A stretch of DNA of 37,571 nt from a bacterium HR11 (GTDB lineage: Bacteria > Acidobacteriota > HRBIN11): contig BEHN01000024.1 of the NCBI GenBank assembly GCA_002898535.1, positions 1 to 37,571 of the forward strand, written 5' to 3'. Under the pieces are notes generated by a model, which saw only the letters and a program-made list of their open reading frames with translations, ran no database searches and was not told the origin of the DNA. Each line of letters opens with the position of its first letter. Within the stretch, counting starts at the first letter, position 1. Below, piece by piece: positions 17,682 to 26,778 of the stretch. The position numbers and the translations under genes are program-made.

Positions 17682-19529
17682 ATGCCCCCGGACCGAGACC
17701 TTTACATCGTCACCTGCTTTAACTGCACGGCCGAGTTCGAGGCCGTCGAGGCCGCCTGGTGCAGTCACGACCCCCAGAACCCGACGAAGATCTGTCCCTA
17801 CTGCCTGCAGTGCTTCTGCGAGGCCCCCCTCGAGTACGTCCAGAAGTTCTGGCAGGACGCCCCGGCGTCCCTCCGGCAGGAACACGAACGCTTCCGGAGC
17901 ACCCGCCACCCCTTGGGCAATCTCCTCGTCCAGTCGGGCCTCCTGACGCTCGAACAGGTCGCCATCGCCCTGGCCGAACAGCGGCGGACGAACGAACGCC
18001 TCGGCGAGGTCTTCATCCGCCTGGGCCACCTGACGGCGGCCGAGCTGGAGTACTTCTTGAAGCTTCAGGACTTCCGTCTGCCCCAGCCCCTCCGGCCCGA
18101 CCACGTCCATCGGGAGGCCCTGAACAAGCTGACGCCGGCCTTCTGCCTCCAGAATCGGCTTGTCCCCATCGCCCTGGACACGGTCGGCAAGCGCCGGTTC
18201 CTCGTCGTGGCGACCGTCCACCGTATCCAGCCGGAGGTCATGGAGGAAGTCCGGGAGCAACTCTTGGCCCATCCGGTCCCCTTCCTGTGCGAGGAGGCCG
18301 ACGTCCTGCGGGCGCTCCGACCCTTCATGATGGCGTCCGCTCCTGCGGAGACGTCGGCGACCCTGGACTCGGCCGCCGACGCCCGTCGGTGGTTCACCCA
18401 GCTCCTGAAGATCGCGACCTCCCGGAATGCGACGGAGATTTACATCGAGCCGGGTCCCTCGGAGATCAGCGTGCGGCTTCGCATCGACGGCGTCCTTTAC
18501 AAGTCCCAGGGCCTGGCCCTCTCGGCCGGGACGGCCCTCTTTGATTACATCCGTCAGTTCGCCCGTCTTCCGAAGCCGGTCGCCGGGACGCCCCAGAATG
18601 CGGTCCTGGACCTCAAACTCCAGGGCCAGCCGTACCGCCTGCAGTTTCATGTCCTACCCGGCACGCGGGGCGACCACGTGGACATCCGGATCATCCACAC
18701 GGGTCGCTTCCTGCGGCCCCTCGAGAGCATCGGGTTCCTCCCCGAGCAGTGGGACCGGGTCCAGGCGGCCCTGGCCCGACCCCGGGGGTTCGTCGTCGTC
18801 TCGAGCCCGCCGATGCACGGGGCCATCACGACGGGCTACGCCATCCTGAACTACCTGCGGCAGGCCCGCCGGCGGGTCGCCATCATCGAGACGGTCGTGC
18901 GGTACCCCCTCTCGGGCGCGCTCCACCTCACGATCGACCTCAGCCAGCCGCAGGCCATCCCGGTCCTCGTCCGGGAGGCCCGGACCCGGCAGGTCGACGT
19001 CGTCTACCTGGAAGCCGTGCCGGGTCCCGAGGCGGCCCGGGCCGTCCTGGAGGCGGCCGCCGAGTGTCTCTGCATCGCCGAGGCCAACGCCAACAGCGTC
19101 TGGGGCGTCCTCCACTGGCTCCGGGAGCTGGCCGTCGATGTCTCGACGACGGCCGAGCGGTTGAGCCTCATCCTGAATCAGCGCCTGGTCCGTAAGGTCT
19201 GCGACGTCTGCGTCCGAGAGGCCAGCATTCGGCCTGAGCTGTGGACCCGCATGGGGTTCCGGCCCGAGGAGCTCGCCGGCCTGGCCGTTCGCGTCCCCCA
19301 GGGCTGTCCAAACTGCCACTACATCGGCTATCGGGACCGCATCGCCGTCTTTGAGGTCCTGCCGTGGTCGCCCGAGTTGGCCGAGGCGTGGGCCCAGCGG
19401 GCGTCCATCCAGCGGCTCCGGGAGATCGCCGAGGCGCAGGGCTTCGTACCCCTCCGGACGGCCTGCCTCCAGCGGGTCCGGGAGGGCGTGACGACCCTCG
19501 AGGAAATCCAGCGCTGGTCGATTCAGTAG
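17682..19529 (+). CDS. PilB/GspE-like protein with lost ATPase motifs and an N-terminal zinc finger
   Basis: 615-residue relative of the traffic ATPases that power type IV pili and type II secretion. Order: a Cys-rich N-terminus (Cys12, 15, 27, 38, 41, 44, 46, probably zinc binding); a GspE_N-like region (LGNLLVQSGLLTLEQVAIAL, then RLGEVFIRLGHLTAAELEYF); then the secretion-ATPase fold. Near the C-terminus a second cysteine set (CDVC, CPNC) and IGYRDRIAVFEVL match the usual zinc module of PilB. The Walker A site at about 374-383 reads SSPPMHGAIT instead of GPTGSGKTT. The Walker B area (DVVYLEAVPG, from Asp439) lacks the usual acidic arrangement. It therefore looks like a pseudo-ATPase, perhaps with a regulatory role. 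No pilus genes are adjacent. Confidence 0.8.
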   Translation: MPPDRDLYIVTCFNCTAEFEAVEAAWCSHDPQNPTKICPYCLQCFCEAPLEYVQKFWQDAPASLRQEHERFRSTRHPLGNLLVQSGLLTLEQVAIALAEQRRTNERLGEVFIRLGHLTAAELEYFLKLQDFRLPQPLRPDHVHREALNKLTPAFCLQNRLVPIALDTVGKRRFLVVATVHRIQPEVMEEVREQLLAHPVPFLCEEADVLRALRPFMMASAPAETSATLDSAADARRWFTQLLKIATSRNATEIYIEPGPSEISVRLRIDGVLYKSQGLALSAGTALFDYIRQFARLPKPVAGTPQNAVLDLKLQGQPYRLQFHVLPGTRGDHVDIRIIHTGRFLRPLESIGFLPEQWDRVQAALARPRGFVVVSSPPMHGAITTGYAILNYLRQARRRVAIIETVVRYPLSGALHLTIDLSQPQAIPVLVREARTRQVDVVYLEAVPGPEAARAVLEAAAECLCIAEANANSVWGVLHWLRELAVDVSTTAERLSLILNQRLVRKVCDVCVREASIRPELWTRMGFRPEELAGLAVRVPQGCPNCHYIGYRDRIAVFEVLPWSPELAEAWAQRASIQRLREIAEAQGFVPLRTACLQRVREGVTTLEEIQRWSIQ

Positions 19530-19667
19530 GAGTTCCGGGAGTTCGGCGGGTGGGCGGGTCGGCCGTGAGAATACGGAACGGCATCCCGGCTTCGCTCGCC
19601 TGAGAAGGGGGCTGGCGTCATTCCGCATTCCCCCCGCCGAACTGTCGAGTCTCGAACGGCCCGACCC

Positions 19668-20627
19668 ATGTTCGGATTGCCGGTCGCGCACCTGCGGTTT
19701 ACGCTTCAGGCCCAGGCCGGCGGTCGACTCCCGGCCTACGCCGGCTCGGCCCTGCGGGGGAGCCTGGCCGCCGCCTACAAGCGGACCGTCTGCGTCGTCG
19801 AACACCGGGACTGCCCCCGGTGCCACCTGCGAACGGTCTGCACGTATCCCCTGATCTTCGAACCGCCGCCCCGGCCCGACGTGCCCCTCCTCGGCGCGGA
19901 GGGCGTGCCGCCGGCTTACGTCCTGCGGCCGCCCCGGCCTCGAAACTGGCATCATCCGGTGCCCCAACCCGTCGGTCCGGGCCAAACGTGGGCCTTTGAC
20001 CTACTCCTGTTCGGCTCGACCATCGCTCAATTCCCCCTGGTCCTGTATGCCGCCCATCAAGCCTTCCGGCAGGGCCTCGGGGGTCGGCGGGTCCCGTTTT
20101 GCGTCCGGCAGGTCTTGCAGATCCATCCCCACCGCCGTCGGGCTCGACCCCTATTCCGAGAGCACCCGATGCCATCGTATCGGAATCCCCGCCCCGTCAT
20201 CCTGCGGCCGCCCCGACGGACCCGGCCCGTCGAGCGCCTGCGGATTCGGTTCGTCACGCCCCTCCGCCTCAAACAGGGCGGTCGGTACCGCTTCGACGCC
20301 CGTCTGGATACCTTGATGGCCGCCCTGCTACGGCGGCTCAGCCGGCTCGGGCTTCTGTACGGTACCGGCCCCGTCGAGGAGTACCGGGACCTCTTGGCCG
20401 TCGCCCGTCAGGTCCGGACCGTCCGGCAGGACCTGGCCTGGGTCGACTGGACCCGCTACAGTGCCCGCCAGGCGACCGCCATGCAGTTGGGCGGCTGGGT
20501 CGGGACGGTCGAGTTCGAGGGCCCCCTGACGCCCCTCTGGGGCTGGCTTCGCCTGGGGGAGGTCGTCCACGTCGGCAAAAACACGGCCTTCGGCCTGGGG
20601 CAGTACGTGATCCGGAAGGGACCGTAG
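19668..20627 (+). CDS. cas6: Cas6 pre-crRNA endoribonuclease (RAMP)
   Basis: Cuts the repeat RNA of the CRISPR transcript to release guide units. The 319-residue protein shows features of the larger Cas6 clade found with type III systems. SALRGSLAAAYKR is near residue 27. A four-cysteine insert follows (Cys42, 49, 52, 58, in the style CPRCHLRTVC). FVTPLRLKQGG begins the second half and LLRRLSRLGLLYG comes next. The glycine-rich loop HVGKNTAFGLGQY closes the protein. It is the first gene of the plus-strand cas group, ahead of the primase-polymerase, cas1 and cas2. ATG at 19668 agrees with family starts. The array it should process lies 4.8 kb downstream. Confidence 0.9.
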   Translation: MFGLPVAHLRFTLQAQAGGRLPAYAGSALRGSLAAAYKRTVCVVEHRDCPRCHLRTVCTYPLIFEPPPRPDVPLLGAEGVPPAYVLRPPRPRNWHHPVPQPVGPGQTWAFDLLLFGSTIAQFPLVLYAAHQAFRQGLGGRRVPFCVRQVLQIHPHRRRARPLFREHPMPSYRNPRPVILRPPRRTRPVERLRIRFVTPLRLKQGGRYRFDARLDTLMAALLRRLSRLGLLYGTGPVEEYRDLLAVARQVRTVRQDLAWVDWTRYSARQATAMQLGGWVGTVEFEGPLTPLWGWLRLGEVVHVGKNTAFGLGQYVIRKGP

Positions 20628-20905
20628 GGCCGTCGGGAATTCGGCAGTGCGGGAACTCGGGGGTTCGGGAGTCCGGCCATTCGGAAATTCGGCACAAATG
20701 ATAGAGGGGGCGAGGAGGTCACCCTGACCTCCCGTCCCAGCAGGTGTATCTGGCCATGGCCGAACCCCCCGATGGTCCACGGCCGGATTCCCGAACTGCC
20801 GGACGGCCGGACGGCCGTGACCCCGCTCTGGCGAGCGGGGCTGGGATGAAAAACTGCTCGCCTGCCGAATTCCCACACTGCCAAATTGAACCCCCCGGAG
20901 GCCCC
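20628..20905. repeat. Family C words and CCCCGCTC hairpin between cas6 and the primase gene
   Basis: GGGAATTCGGCAGTGCGGG-type words (20636-20700) face CCCGAACTGCCGGACGGCC-type words (20785-20815) in inverted orientation. The hairpin CCCCGCTCTGGCGAGCGGGG is at 20821-20840. No gene is present here. Confidence 0.7.
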
Positions 20906-22720
20906 ATGACCGACGACCTGGCTTTGGAAGTCGACGCCCTGATGGAGCTCGGCGACCTCGCCTCGGCCCGGACCCGGGCGGCCGCTTGGCGGCCCGAGGG
21001 CGCGGACGCCGCTACGTGCGCCCGCTGGGGCGAACGCTTCGAACGTCTCGGTATGGTCCGAGAAGCCCTGCAGGCCTACCACCACGCCGTCCGCCAGTCG
21101 TCTCGTCCCGAATGGCATGCCCGTCTGGCCGAGCTGTACCTCGACCTGGGGAAGTGGTCCACGGCCGAGGAGCACCTCCAGACCGCCGTCGAAGCCGGCG
21201 CCACAGACCCTCGAGTATTCCTCCGCCTCGGCGAAATCCTCGAAGAACGGGAAGCCCTCGACGCCGCTCGCCAGGTCTACCAGACCGGCCTCGAACGGAC
21301 CCAGGCCCCCGAGCTTCGGGCCCGCCTCAAGCGCCTGCCCGCCCTCCCGACGGCCCCCGACGCCGTATTCGGCCGCCGTCCCGGCGAGGCCGAGGTAGCC
21401 CTCTTGGCCCAGTACTTCCAGGGTCGGGAAGGCGTCTACGCCCGCCAGTGGGTCGACCGCCAGGGTCGCGTCGGCTACCAGCCCGTCCACGAACCCCTGA
21501 CCCTGCGGGTCATCCGCCAGCACCTGGACGGCGACCTGACCTGCGGCGTCTACCCCGTCCGCCTCGACGGGACCGTCTTCTTCGCCGTCTGGGACGTGGA
21601 CATCAACCGGAACGTCCTCGAAAAATACCTCCGGCGACCCGACCGCCTGGCCGAACTCGCCCGCCTGGCGCATGAGACGGCCGTCCGCATCGCCGCCCGC
21701 TCCCGTACGCTCGGCCTGCCGGGCCTGATCGAAGACAGCGGTTTCAAGGGCCGTCACGTCTGGGTCTTCTTCAACGCCCCCGTCGAGGCCCGCATCGTCC
21801 GGGCCGTCGCCGAGCGAATCGCCCGGCTTGACCCGATCCCCTCGGGACTCCACGTCGACGTGTTCCCCCGTCAAGATACCGTCGAGCCCGGCCAGTTGGG
21901 GAATCTCATCAAGCTTCCCCTCGGCATTCACCGTCGTACAGGCCGCCGCTGTCTGTTCCTGGACCCCGACGGCCGCGCCTTGCCCGACCCGTTCCGGGCC
22001 CTCGCCGAAACGCCCCGCCTCCCCCCGGAAGCCCTCCTACAGGCCGCCGAGCAGTTGACCGCCCTGCCGCCCGCTCCCCAGCCCGTCTCTACGGAAGAAC
22101 GAGAGGCCCGAGAACTTCAGGCCGCCTTAACCCCGCCGTACAGCCCCGAGGCCGACCCCGAGTTCCAGACGGTCGTCACCTGCTGTCCCGTCCTGGGCGC
22201 CCTCGTCCAGAAGGCCCGGACTGAGCACATGCTGACCTATGATGAACAGCTGGTCCTCGTCCATACCCTGGGCTACCTGACCCATGGCGTCGAGGTCGTC
22301 AACGCCGTCCTGGGGACCTGCGTCAACGTCTACCCCCAACTCCTCCTGAAGAGCCCCCTCCGGGGTAATCCCATGAGCTGTCCGAAGATCCGTCAACGGA
22401 TTCCCGACGTGACCCGCCGCATCCCCTGCCGCTGTCCGGAACAGACCGACTTGGGCTACCCGACGCCCGTCCTCTTCCTCCGCCTGAGGGCCTCGACACC
22501 GGCCGACGCCTGGGAACGGGTCGAACTCCAGGCCATGGCCGAGGCGCTCCTCCGAATGGAGCAGGAACGCCGTCGCCTGGAGGCCCAGATGGAGGACCTC
22601 CGGCAACGCCTGTCGGACCGCATGCGCCACCACGGCCAGGACGTCATCGAAACGCCCTACGGTCGGGTCCGCCGAACGCAGGCTTCCGACGGCACCGAAC
22701 GCCTGACGGTAGAGGTCTGA
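20906..22720 (+). CDS. CRISPR-associated primase-polymerase (TPR - AEP - PriL-like C-terminus)
   Basis: 604-residue protein of the CRISPR-associated Prim-Pol type, thought to make or extend DNA during spacer acquisition. Residues 1-150 form TPR-like helices (GMVREALQAYHHAV, DLGKWSTAEEHLQTAVEAG, ALDAARQVYQTGL). The archaeo-eukaryotic primase core follows: metal motif Asp230-X-Asp232 (WDVDIN); nucleotide motif around Ser278 and His284 (SGFKGRHVW); third motif with Asp318 (HVDVF) and LIKLPLGIHRRTGRR. The C-terminal third has four cysteine groups (TCCPVL, GTCVN, MSCPKI, CRCP), like the Fe-S domain of the primase large subunit. GGAGG sits 4 bases before the ATG at 20906. It lies 62 bases ahead of cas1, probably in one transcript. 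Confidence 0.9.
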   Translation: MTDDLALEVDALMELGDLASARTRAAAWRPEGADAATCARWGERFERLGMVREALQAYHHAVRQSSRPEWHARLAELYLDLGKWSTAEEHLQTAVEAGATDPRVFLRLGEILEEREALDAARQVYQTGLERTQAPELRARLKRLPALPTAPDAVFGRRPGEAEVALLAQYFQGREGVYARQWVDRQGRVGYQPVHEPLTLRVIRQHLDGDLTCGVYPVRLDGTVFFAVWDVDINRNVLEKYLRRPDRLAELARLAHETAVRIAARSRTLGLPGLIEDSGFKGRHVWVFFNAPVEARIVRAVAERIARLDPIPSGLHVDVFPRQDTVEPGQLGNLIKLPLGIHRRTGRRCLFLDPDGRALPDPFRALAETPRLPPEALLQAAEQLTALPPAPQPVSTEEREARELQAALTPPYSPEADPEFQTVVTCCPVLGALVQKARTEHMLTYDEQLVLVHTLGYLTHGVEVVNAVLGTCVNVYPQLLLKSPLRGNPMSCPKIRQRIPDVTRRIPCRCPEQTDLGYPTPVLFLRLRASTPADAWERVELQAMAEALLRMEQERRRLEAQMEDLRQRLSDRMRHHGQDVIETPYGRVRRTQASDGTERLTVEV

Positions 22721-22782
22721 GTCTCGGTGGCCGGTATCGGGTAGGGGACTGCCCACCTGCCGAATTCCCCGGGGGTTCGGCC

Positions 22783-23823
22783 ATGCGCGTTGCTTACGTG
22801 ACCGAACAAGGCACCGTCATTTACAAAAAAGGCCGCCGCCTCGGCGTCGCCCGTCAACGGGAAACCATCGCCACCCTGCGCCTGGCCCACCTCGATCAGG
22901 TCGTCCTCTGGGGCCACGTCCGCATCACGCCCGGTGCCCTGGCCCTCCTGCTGGACCACGGCGTCGACACCGTCTTCGTCAGCGCCCACGGTCGCTTCCG
23001 GGGCCGCCTCGTCGGCCCGGCCTCTAAGAACATCCTCCTCCGATGGGCCCAGTTCCAGCAGGCCCAGCAGACCGCCTTTGCCCTCGACGTCGCCCGCAAC
23101 ATCGTGGCGGCCAAAATCCATAACGCCCGGACCCTCCTCCGCCACCGCCTCCGCCATCGGCCCGAGCATCCGGCCCTGACGGACGCCCTCGCCCAGCTCC
23201 GGGCGATCGCCCACGCCGTCCCTCGCGCCGACGACCTCGACCGCCTGCGGGGCCTCGAGGGCGAAGCCGCCGCCGTCTACTTCCGGGCCCTCGGCGCTTC
23301 CCTCGAAGACCCCTTCTTCCGCTTTGAGCGCCGGACCCGCCGGCCCCCCGAAGACCCGACGAACGCCCTCCTGAGCCTCCTGTACACGCTCCTCCTGACG
23401 GCCGTCCTCCATGCCTGCCACGTCGTCGGCCTCGACCCCTACCTCGGCGTCTTCCACCAGATGGGCTACGGAAAGCCCGCCCTCGCCCTCGACCTCATGG
23501 AAGAATTCCGCCCTGCCCTGGCCGACGCCCTCGCCCTTCGGCTCATCGAACGCCGAACCGTCCGGCCCGACGACTTCCGCCCGCCGGCCGAGGCCGACTC
23601 CACCCCGGCCCCGGACGCCCCGCCGGCCCCCCGGCCCGTCTACCTGACGCCCGACGGCCTGAAAAAAGTCATCCAGCTCTGGGAGGCCCGCCTGCAGGAC
23701 GAGGTCATCGACCCCCCGACAGGCCATACCCTGACCTGGCGGGACCTCATCCTCGAACAGGTCCGCCGCATGGCCCGGGCCTTCCGAGACGGGGTGCCCT
23801 ACACGCCTTTCCGGTGGGCGTGA
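22783..23823 (+). CDS. cas1: Cas1 integrase
   Basis: Metal-dependent integrase that joins new spacers to the leader end of the array together with Cas2. The 346-residue sequence carries the complete catalytic triad: Glu159 in GLEGEAAAVYF, His224 in GVFHQMGYGKPAL and Asp237 in ALDLMEEFRPAL. The His-Asp spacing of 13 matches E. coli Cas1. The N-terminal beta domain (VTEQGTVIYKKGRRL) and the LLLDHGVDTVFVSAHGRFRGR motif are normal. A Pro/Ala-rich stretch near 265-285 is an insertion. It sits between the primase-polymerase and cas2, all on the plus strand. Confidence 0.95.
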   Translation: MRVAYVTEQGTVIYKKGRRLGVARQRETIATLRLAHLDQVVLWGHVRITPGALALLLDHGVDTVFVSAHGRFRGRLVGPASKNILLRWAQFQQAQQTAFALDVARNIVAAKIHNARTLLRHRLRHRPEHPALTDALAQLRAIAHAVPRADDLDRLRGLEGEAAAVYFRALGASLEDPFFRFERRTRRPPEDPTNALLSLLYTLLLTAVLHACHVVGLDPYLGVFHQMGYGKPALALDLMEEFRPALADALALRLIERRTVRPDDFRPPAEADSTPAPDAPPAPRPVYLTPDGLKKVIQLWEARLQDEVIDPPTGHTLTWRDLILEQVRRMARAFRDGVPYTPFRWA

Positions 23824-23865
23824 ATCATGGGCCCCAGGCCCCGGCGAGATGAGCTCGTGGCCCCT

Positions 23866-23950
23866 ATTGGCTCATGGCTGATGGCTCATGGGACCATGAG
23901 CTATGAGCTATGACCCATGAGCCATGAGCCGATATGGCCCATGAGCCGAC
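23866..23950. repeat. GGCTCATGG word inverted repeat between cas1 and cas2 (family B)
   Basis: GGCTCATGGCTGATGGCTCA on the left and ATGACCCATGAGCCATGAGC on the right can fold into an imperfect hairpin between the cas1 stop and the cas2 start. The same words lie on both sides of hutU. Confidence 0.75.
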
Positions 23951-23995
23951 GTTATCGGCCCATCGGCCGAACGGCCCACTTCCGTGAGGGACCCC

Positions 23996-24286
23996 ATGGA
24001 CGCCACATGGTTCGTCGTCGTCAGCTACGACATCTCCGACGACGCCCGCCGGAATCAGGCCGCCCAGCTCCTGCTGGACTACGGCGTCCGGGTCCAGCGG
24101 AGCGTCTATGAGTGCCGCCTCGACGCCGATGCCTTCGCCCGCATGAAGGCCCGCCTGGAGACGATCATCGACTGGGAGACCGACAGCGTCCGGTATTATT
24201 TCCTGTGCCGCCGTTGCGAAGACCGCACCGAAACCTCCGGCCAAGGCCGACCCCCGATGGGTGAACCGGCTTCTGTCGTCATCTGA
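23996..24286 (+). CDS. cas2: Cas2
   Basis: Small ferredoxin-fold partner that bridges Cas1 dimers in the integration complex. The 96-residue product begins MDATWFVVVSYDISDD, the typical first beta strand with its conserved Asp, then RRNQAAQLLLDYG, VQRSVYECRLD and YYFLCRRCED. I start at the ATG at 23996 (GAGGG 5 bases upstream); a start at 23984 would add four residues. It is separated from cas1 by about 170 bases of palindromic repeat. Confidence 0.9.
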   Translation: MDATWFVVVSYDISDDARRNQAAQLLLDYGVRVQRSVYECRLDADAFARMKARLETIIDWETDSVRYYFLCRRCEDRTETSGQGRPPMGEPASVVI

Positions 24287-25165
24287 TAGGACTCCACATT
24301 CGGTCTCAGGTCTCGGGGCTGGGCCCCGGGAAGAGGCGGGAAAGACCGAGCCGCCGAGGCGCAGGCCCTGCATAGGGCGGAGCGCACGGCGAGATGACAG
24401 GGCCGTTCGGCCCGTGAGAATGGCGTCGGGACGGCCTTTTCCATCAGCCGGGGCGCACGACGTTTCAAGGGGACGGAGTAACCAGGCCGGCCGATAGGCC
24501 GTTTTTTATCCCAGCCCCGCTCGCCAGAGCGGGATCGCGGCCATCCGGGAATTCGGGAGTCCGGCCATTCGGGAGTTCGGCAGTTTGGGCCGGTCGACCC
24601 CTTTCATCCCAACCCCGCTCGTCAGAGCGGGGTCCGGAGCTATCCGGCCGTTCGGGAGTTCGGGAACCCGGGCATCGGGGAGCCGGCCGGGGGGGATGAG
24701 ACCTTTCGGCCGGCGCCGGCGGTCGGCGATAAGAGGCGGCAAAGAGTCTGGAAAGCTTGGCTTTGTTGACATCCCTGAGCCATCGTCTCAAAGCCCCCTG
24801 CGACGTCCACCTCATCCGAACGCCGGGCGTCATCCCGGCGTCCCCTCGGTCCCGGCGCCGCCGATGACGGCGGCGTCCATCCCATCTGAATTTTTGGGCC
24901 CTCTTCGGCGGGCCCAGGGCCTCCGGGCCTCCCCAGAAGCCTGAAGAGGACATCAACAGAGCCGGAAAACTTCAAGGAGACGTGGGAACTTGGAACAATG
25001 CATGCCCCCTTGCCTTCTACGTCGGCCGCCGGACGGCCTTCCCGAATTCCCGGACTCCCGAATGGCCGGCATCGGACCCGGGGCTCTCTGTCCTTCATCC
25101 CGGCACCCGCAACCAGGTCCTGTACCTCCCATCCCGCATCCTGCATCGTTCCCGAACTACCCACC
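24287..25165. other. Repeat and hairpin region between cas2 and the CRISPR leader
   Basis: No gene. A CCGTTCGGCCCGTGAGAATGG block lies at about 24402. GCACGACGTTTCAAGGGGAC is at about 24450. CCCCGCTC hairpins occur at 24515-24534 and 24613-24632. Family C words are at 24545-24680 and 25038-25065. Two back-to-back perfect hairpins follow, 24821-24840 (7-bp stem, loop CGTCAT) and 24856-24875 (7-bp stem, loop GATGAC), which resemble those of the multi-hairpin cassette. Confidence 0.7.
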
Positions 25166-25420
25166 CCCGGGCTTCGCCGAGATACCTACCCCCTGGGTTC
25201 AGCAAAATGACCCATCCGGATCGGAATTCCATGAGAACGGTACCACGTGGGTTCATTTTTTCGCTTCCCGGACTCCGTCGTCTCAGACTCGGATCCTCAT
25301 TCCAGGCCGTTCCCCGATCCGAGTCGCCCGAAAAACCCATCGGGTGGGTTCCATCCGACCCCCCTCGTCTCAGACCCCTTGCCTTCCATCGGCCCGGGAC
25401 CTACTATAGAAAGGACAGCT
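25166..25420 (+). promoter_or_regulatory. CRISPR leader
   Basis: The leader is placed on the left because repeats are perfect there and decay on the right, and because the repeats end GATGGAAAC, the usual crRNA 5' tag side. It holds a perfect 10-base inverted repeat (25286-25295 and 25316-25325, 20 bases apart). It also holds direct copies of GTGGGTTC (25247, 25344) and TCGTCTCAGAC (25278, 25365), so it seems to contain an internal degenerate duplication. Confidence 0.65.
25379..25407 (+). promoter_or_regulatory. Likely array promoter
   Basis: TTGCCT (25379-25384), 17 bases, then TACTAT (25402-25407). The predicted start is near 25414, just ahead of the first repeat at 25421. Each box matches the consensus at four of six positions. 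Confidence 0.5.
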
Positions 25421-26757
25421 CTTTGAAAACCGAGACCCGCCCAAAGGGGATGGAAACCGTCTTTGCCGTTTTGGCATTTGCCTTTGCCATAGTCATCCCC
25501 TTTGAAAACCGAGACCCGCCCAAAGGGGATGGAAACTGTTGTCGAATACCTTCGCAGGGGCTACATCGCCCCGGATGATGTCTTTGAAAACCGAGACCCG
25601 CCCAAAGGGGATGGAAACCGGAAGCCACAACGCAAAAGCGCCCGCATAGGTATCCAGGTAGCTTTGAAAACCGAGACCCGCCCAAAGGGGATGGAAACGT
25701 GAAGACCCATTCTTGGGCCTTCTTTTGCGTTTGGGCCTTTGAAAACCGAGACCCGCCCAAAGGGGATGGAAACCGTCCAAAACCGAGGGGCTGAGACGAC
25801 TGCTTATACCGCCTGAAACTTTGAAAACCGAGACCCGCCCAAAGGGGATGGAAACTCGTCGATAGTCAAACACTCGCACTTCCAGAGTACCTCCCTTTGA
25901 AAACCGAGACCCGCCCAAAGGGGATGGAAACACAGTTCGTGCACCCACGCGGCTTCTTCCACGACGGCCCCAACTTTGAAAACCGAGACCCGCCCAAAGG
26001 GGATGGAAACGCGGTCTCATGGTATCCAAAGACCGCCTTGATGCCCCGTTCCTTTGAAAACCGAGACCCGCCCAAAGGGGATGGAAACTGGAATAGAAAC
26101 AGCCCTTTAGCCACCTTATGTGGATGACTTTGAAAACCGAGACCCGCCCAAAGGGGATGGAAACATCCATTCCGGCACTACAGGGGGTTTCACCCCCTTG
26201 GGCCTTTGAAAACCGAGACCCGCCCAAAGGGGATGGAAACGTAGCCGTGGGCACAAACTCAGTATTCGCGACCCTGCGAATACTTTGAAAACCGAGACCC
26301 GCCCAAAGGGGATGGAAACTCGACTGGGCGGACCAAGACTGCTGAGCATTTGTAGCGACTTTGAAAACCGAGACCCGCCCAAAGGGGATGGAAACTTAGC
26401 GCTCCGGGCAAGTATGGGGTTACAGGACCTTAAAGTACTTTGAAAACCGAGACCCGCCCAAAGGGGATGGAAACCGTCATTGGGTTATTCACATAGCATC
26501 CATTTTCTTTGTAGAACCTTTGAAAACCGAGACCCGCCCAAAGGGGATGGAAACGATTCGCGGCGAGATGGCGAATGGCGAGGTAGCGAATAGGGAATTG
26601 GAGGCCCGAGACCGATGCCCTGTTCGCCATTCGCCGTTCGCCCCTCGCCCTCTTTGGCACGCGAGACCCACTCCAAGGGACCCGAGGCCCCATTCGCCAT
26701 TCGCGATTCGCCACTCGCTACTTTAGAACCCGAGACCCGCCCAAAGGGGATGGAAAC
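25421..26757 (+). CRISPR. Type III CRISPR array, 15 identical 37-bp repeats plus degenerate trailer repeats
   Basis: The repeat begins CTTTGAAAACCGAGACCCGC and ends GATGGAAAC. Exact copies start at 25421, 25500, 25582, 25662, 25737, 25819, 25895, 25974, 26052, 26128, 26204, 26283, 26359, 26438 and 26518. The 14 spacers are 38-45 bases long and all differ. After the 15th repeat the regular pattern breaks: a decayed repeat lies at 26652-26688 (about 24 of 37 matches) and a nearly intact one, with three changes, at 26721-26757. Family A words fill the space between. Within the repeat a short CCC-AAA-GGG hairpin precedes the GATGGAAAC end, suiting Cas6 cleavage with an 8-base tag. Confidence 0.97.
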
Positions 26758-26778
26758 GGTTCGGGGCGAGATGGCGAA

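Noticed and set aside
20456-21931. Long minus-strand open frame opposite the primase-polymerase gene
   Set aside because: It is a mirror of a GC-rich plus-strand gene with clear motifs. The minus frame is acidic, repetitive and matches no family I know. The same holds for long minus frames under hutU, the Lon-like gene and the PilB-like gene.
24982-25578. Plus-strand open frame running through the leader into the array
   Set aside because: Its end is translated CRISPR repeat and its start is word repeat. There is no ribosome site or family resemblance.
25493-26254. Open frames across the CRISPR array on the minus strand
   Set aside because: They are periodic translations of the 37-bp repeat and spacers.
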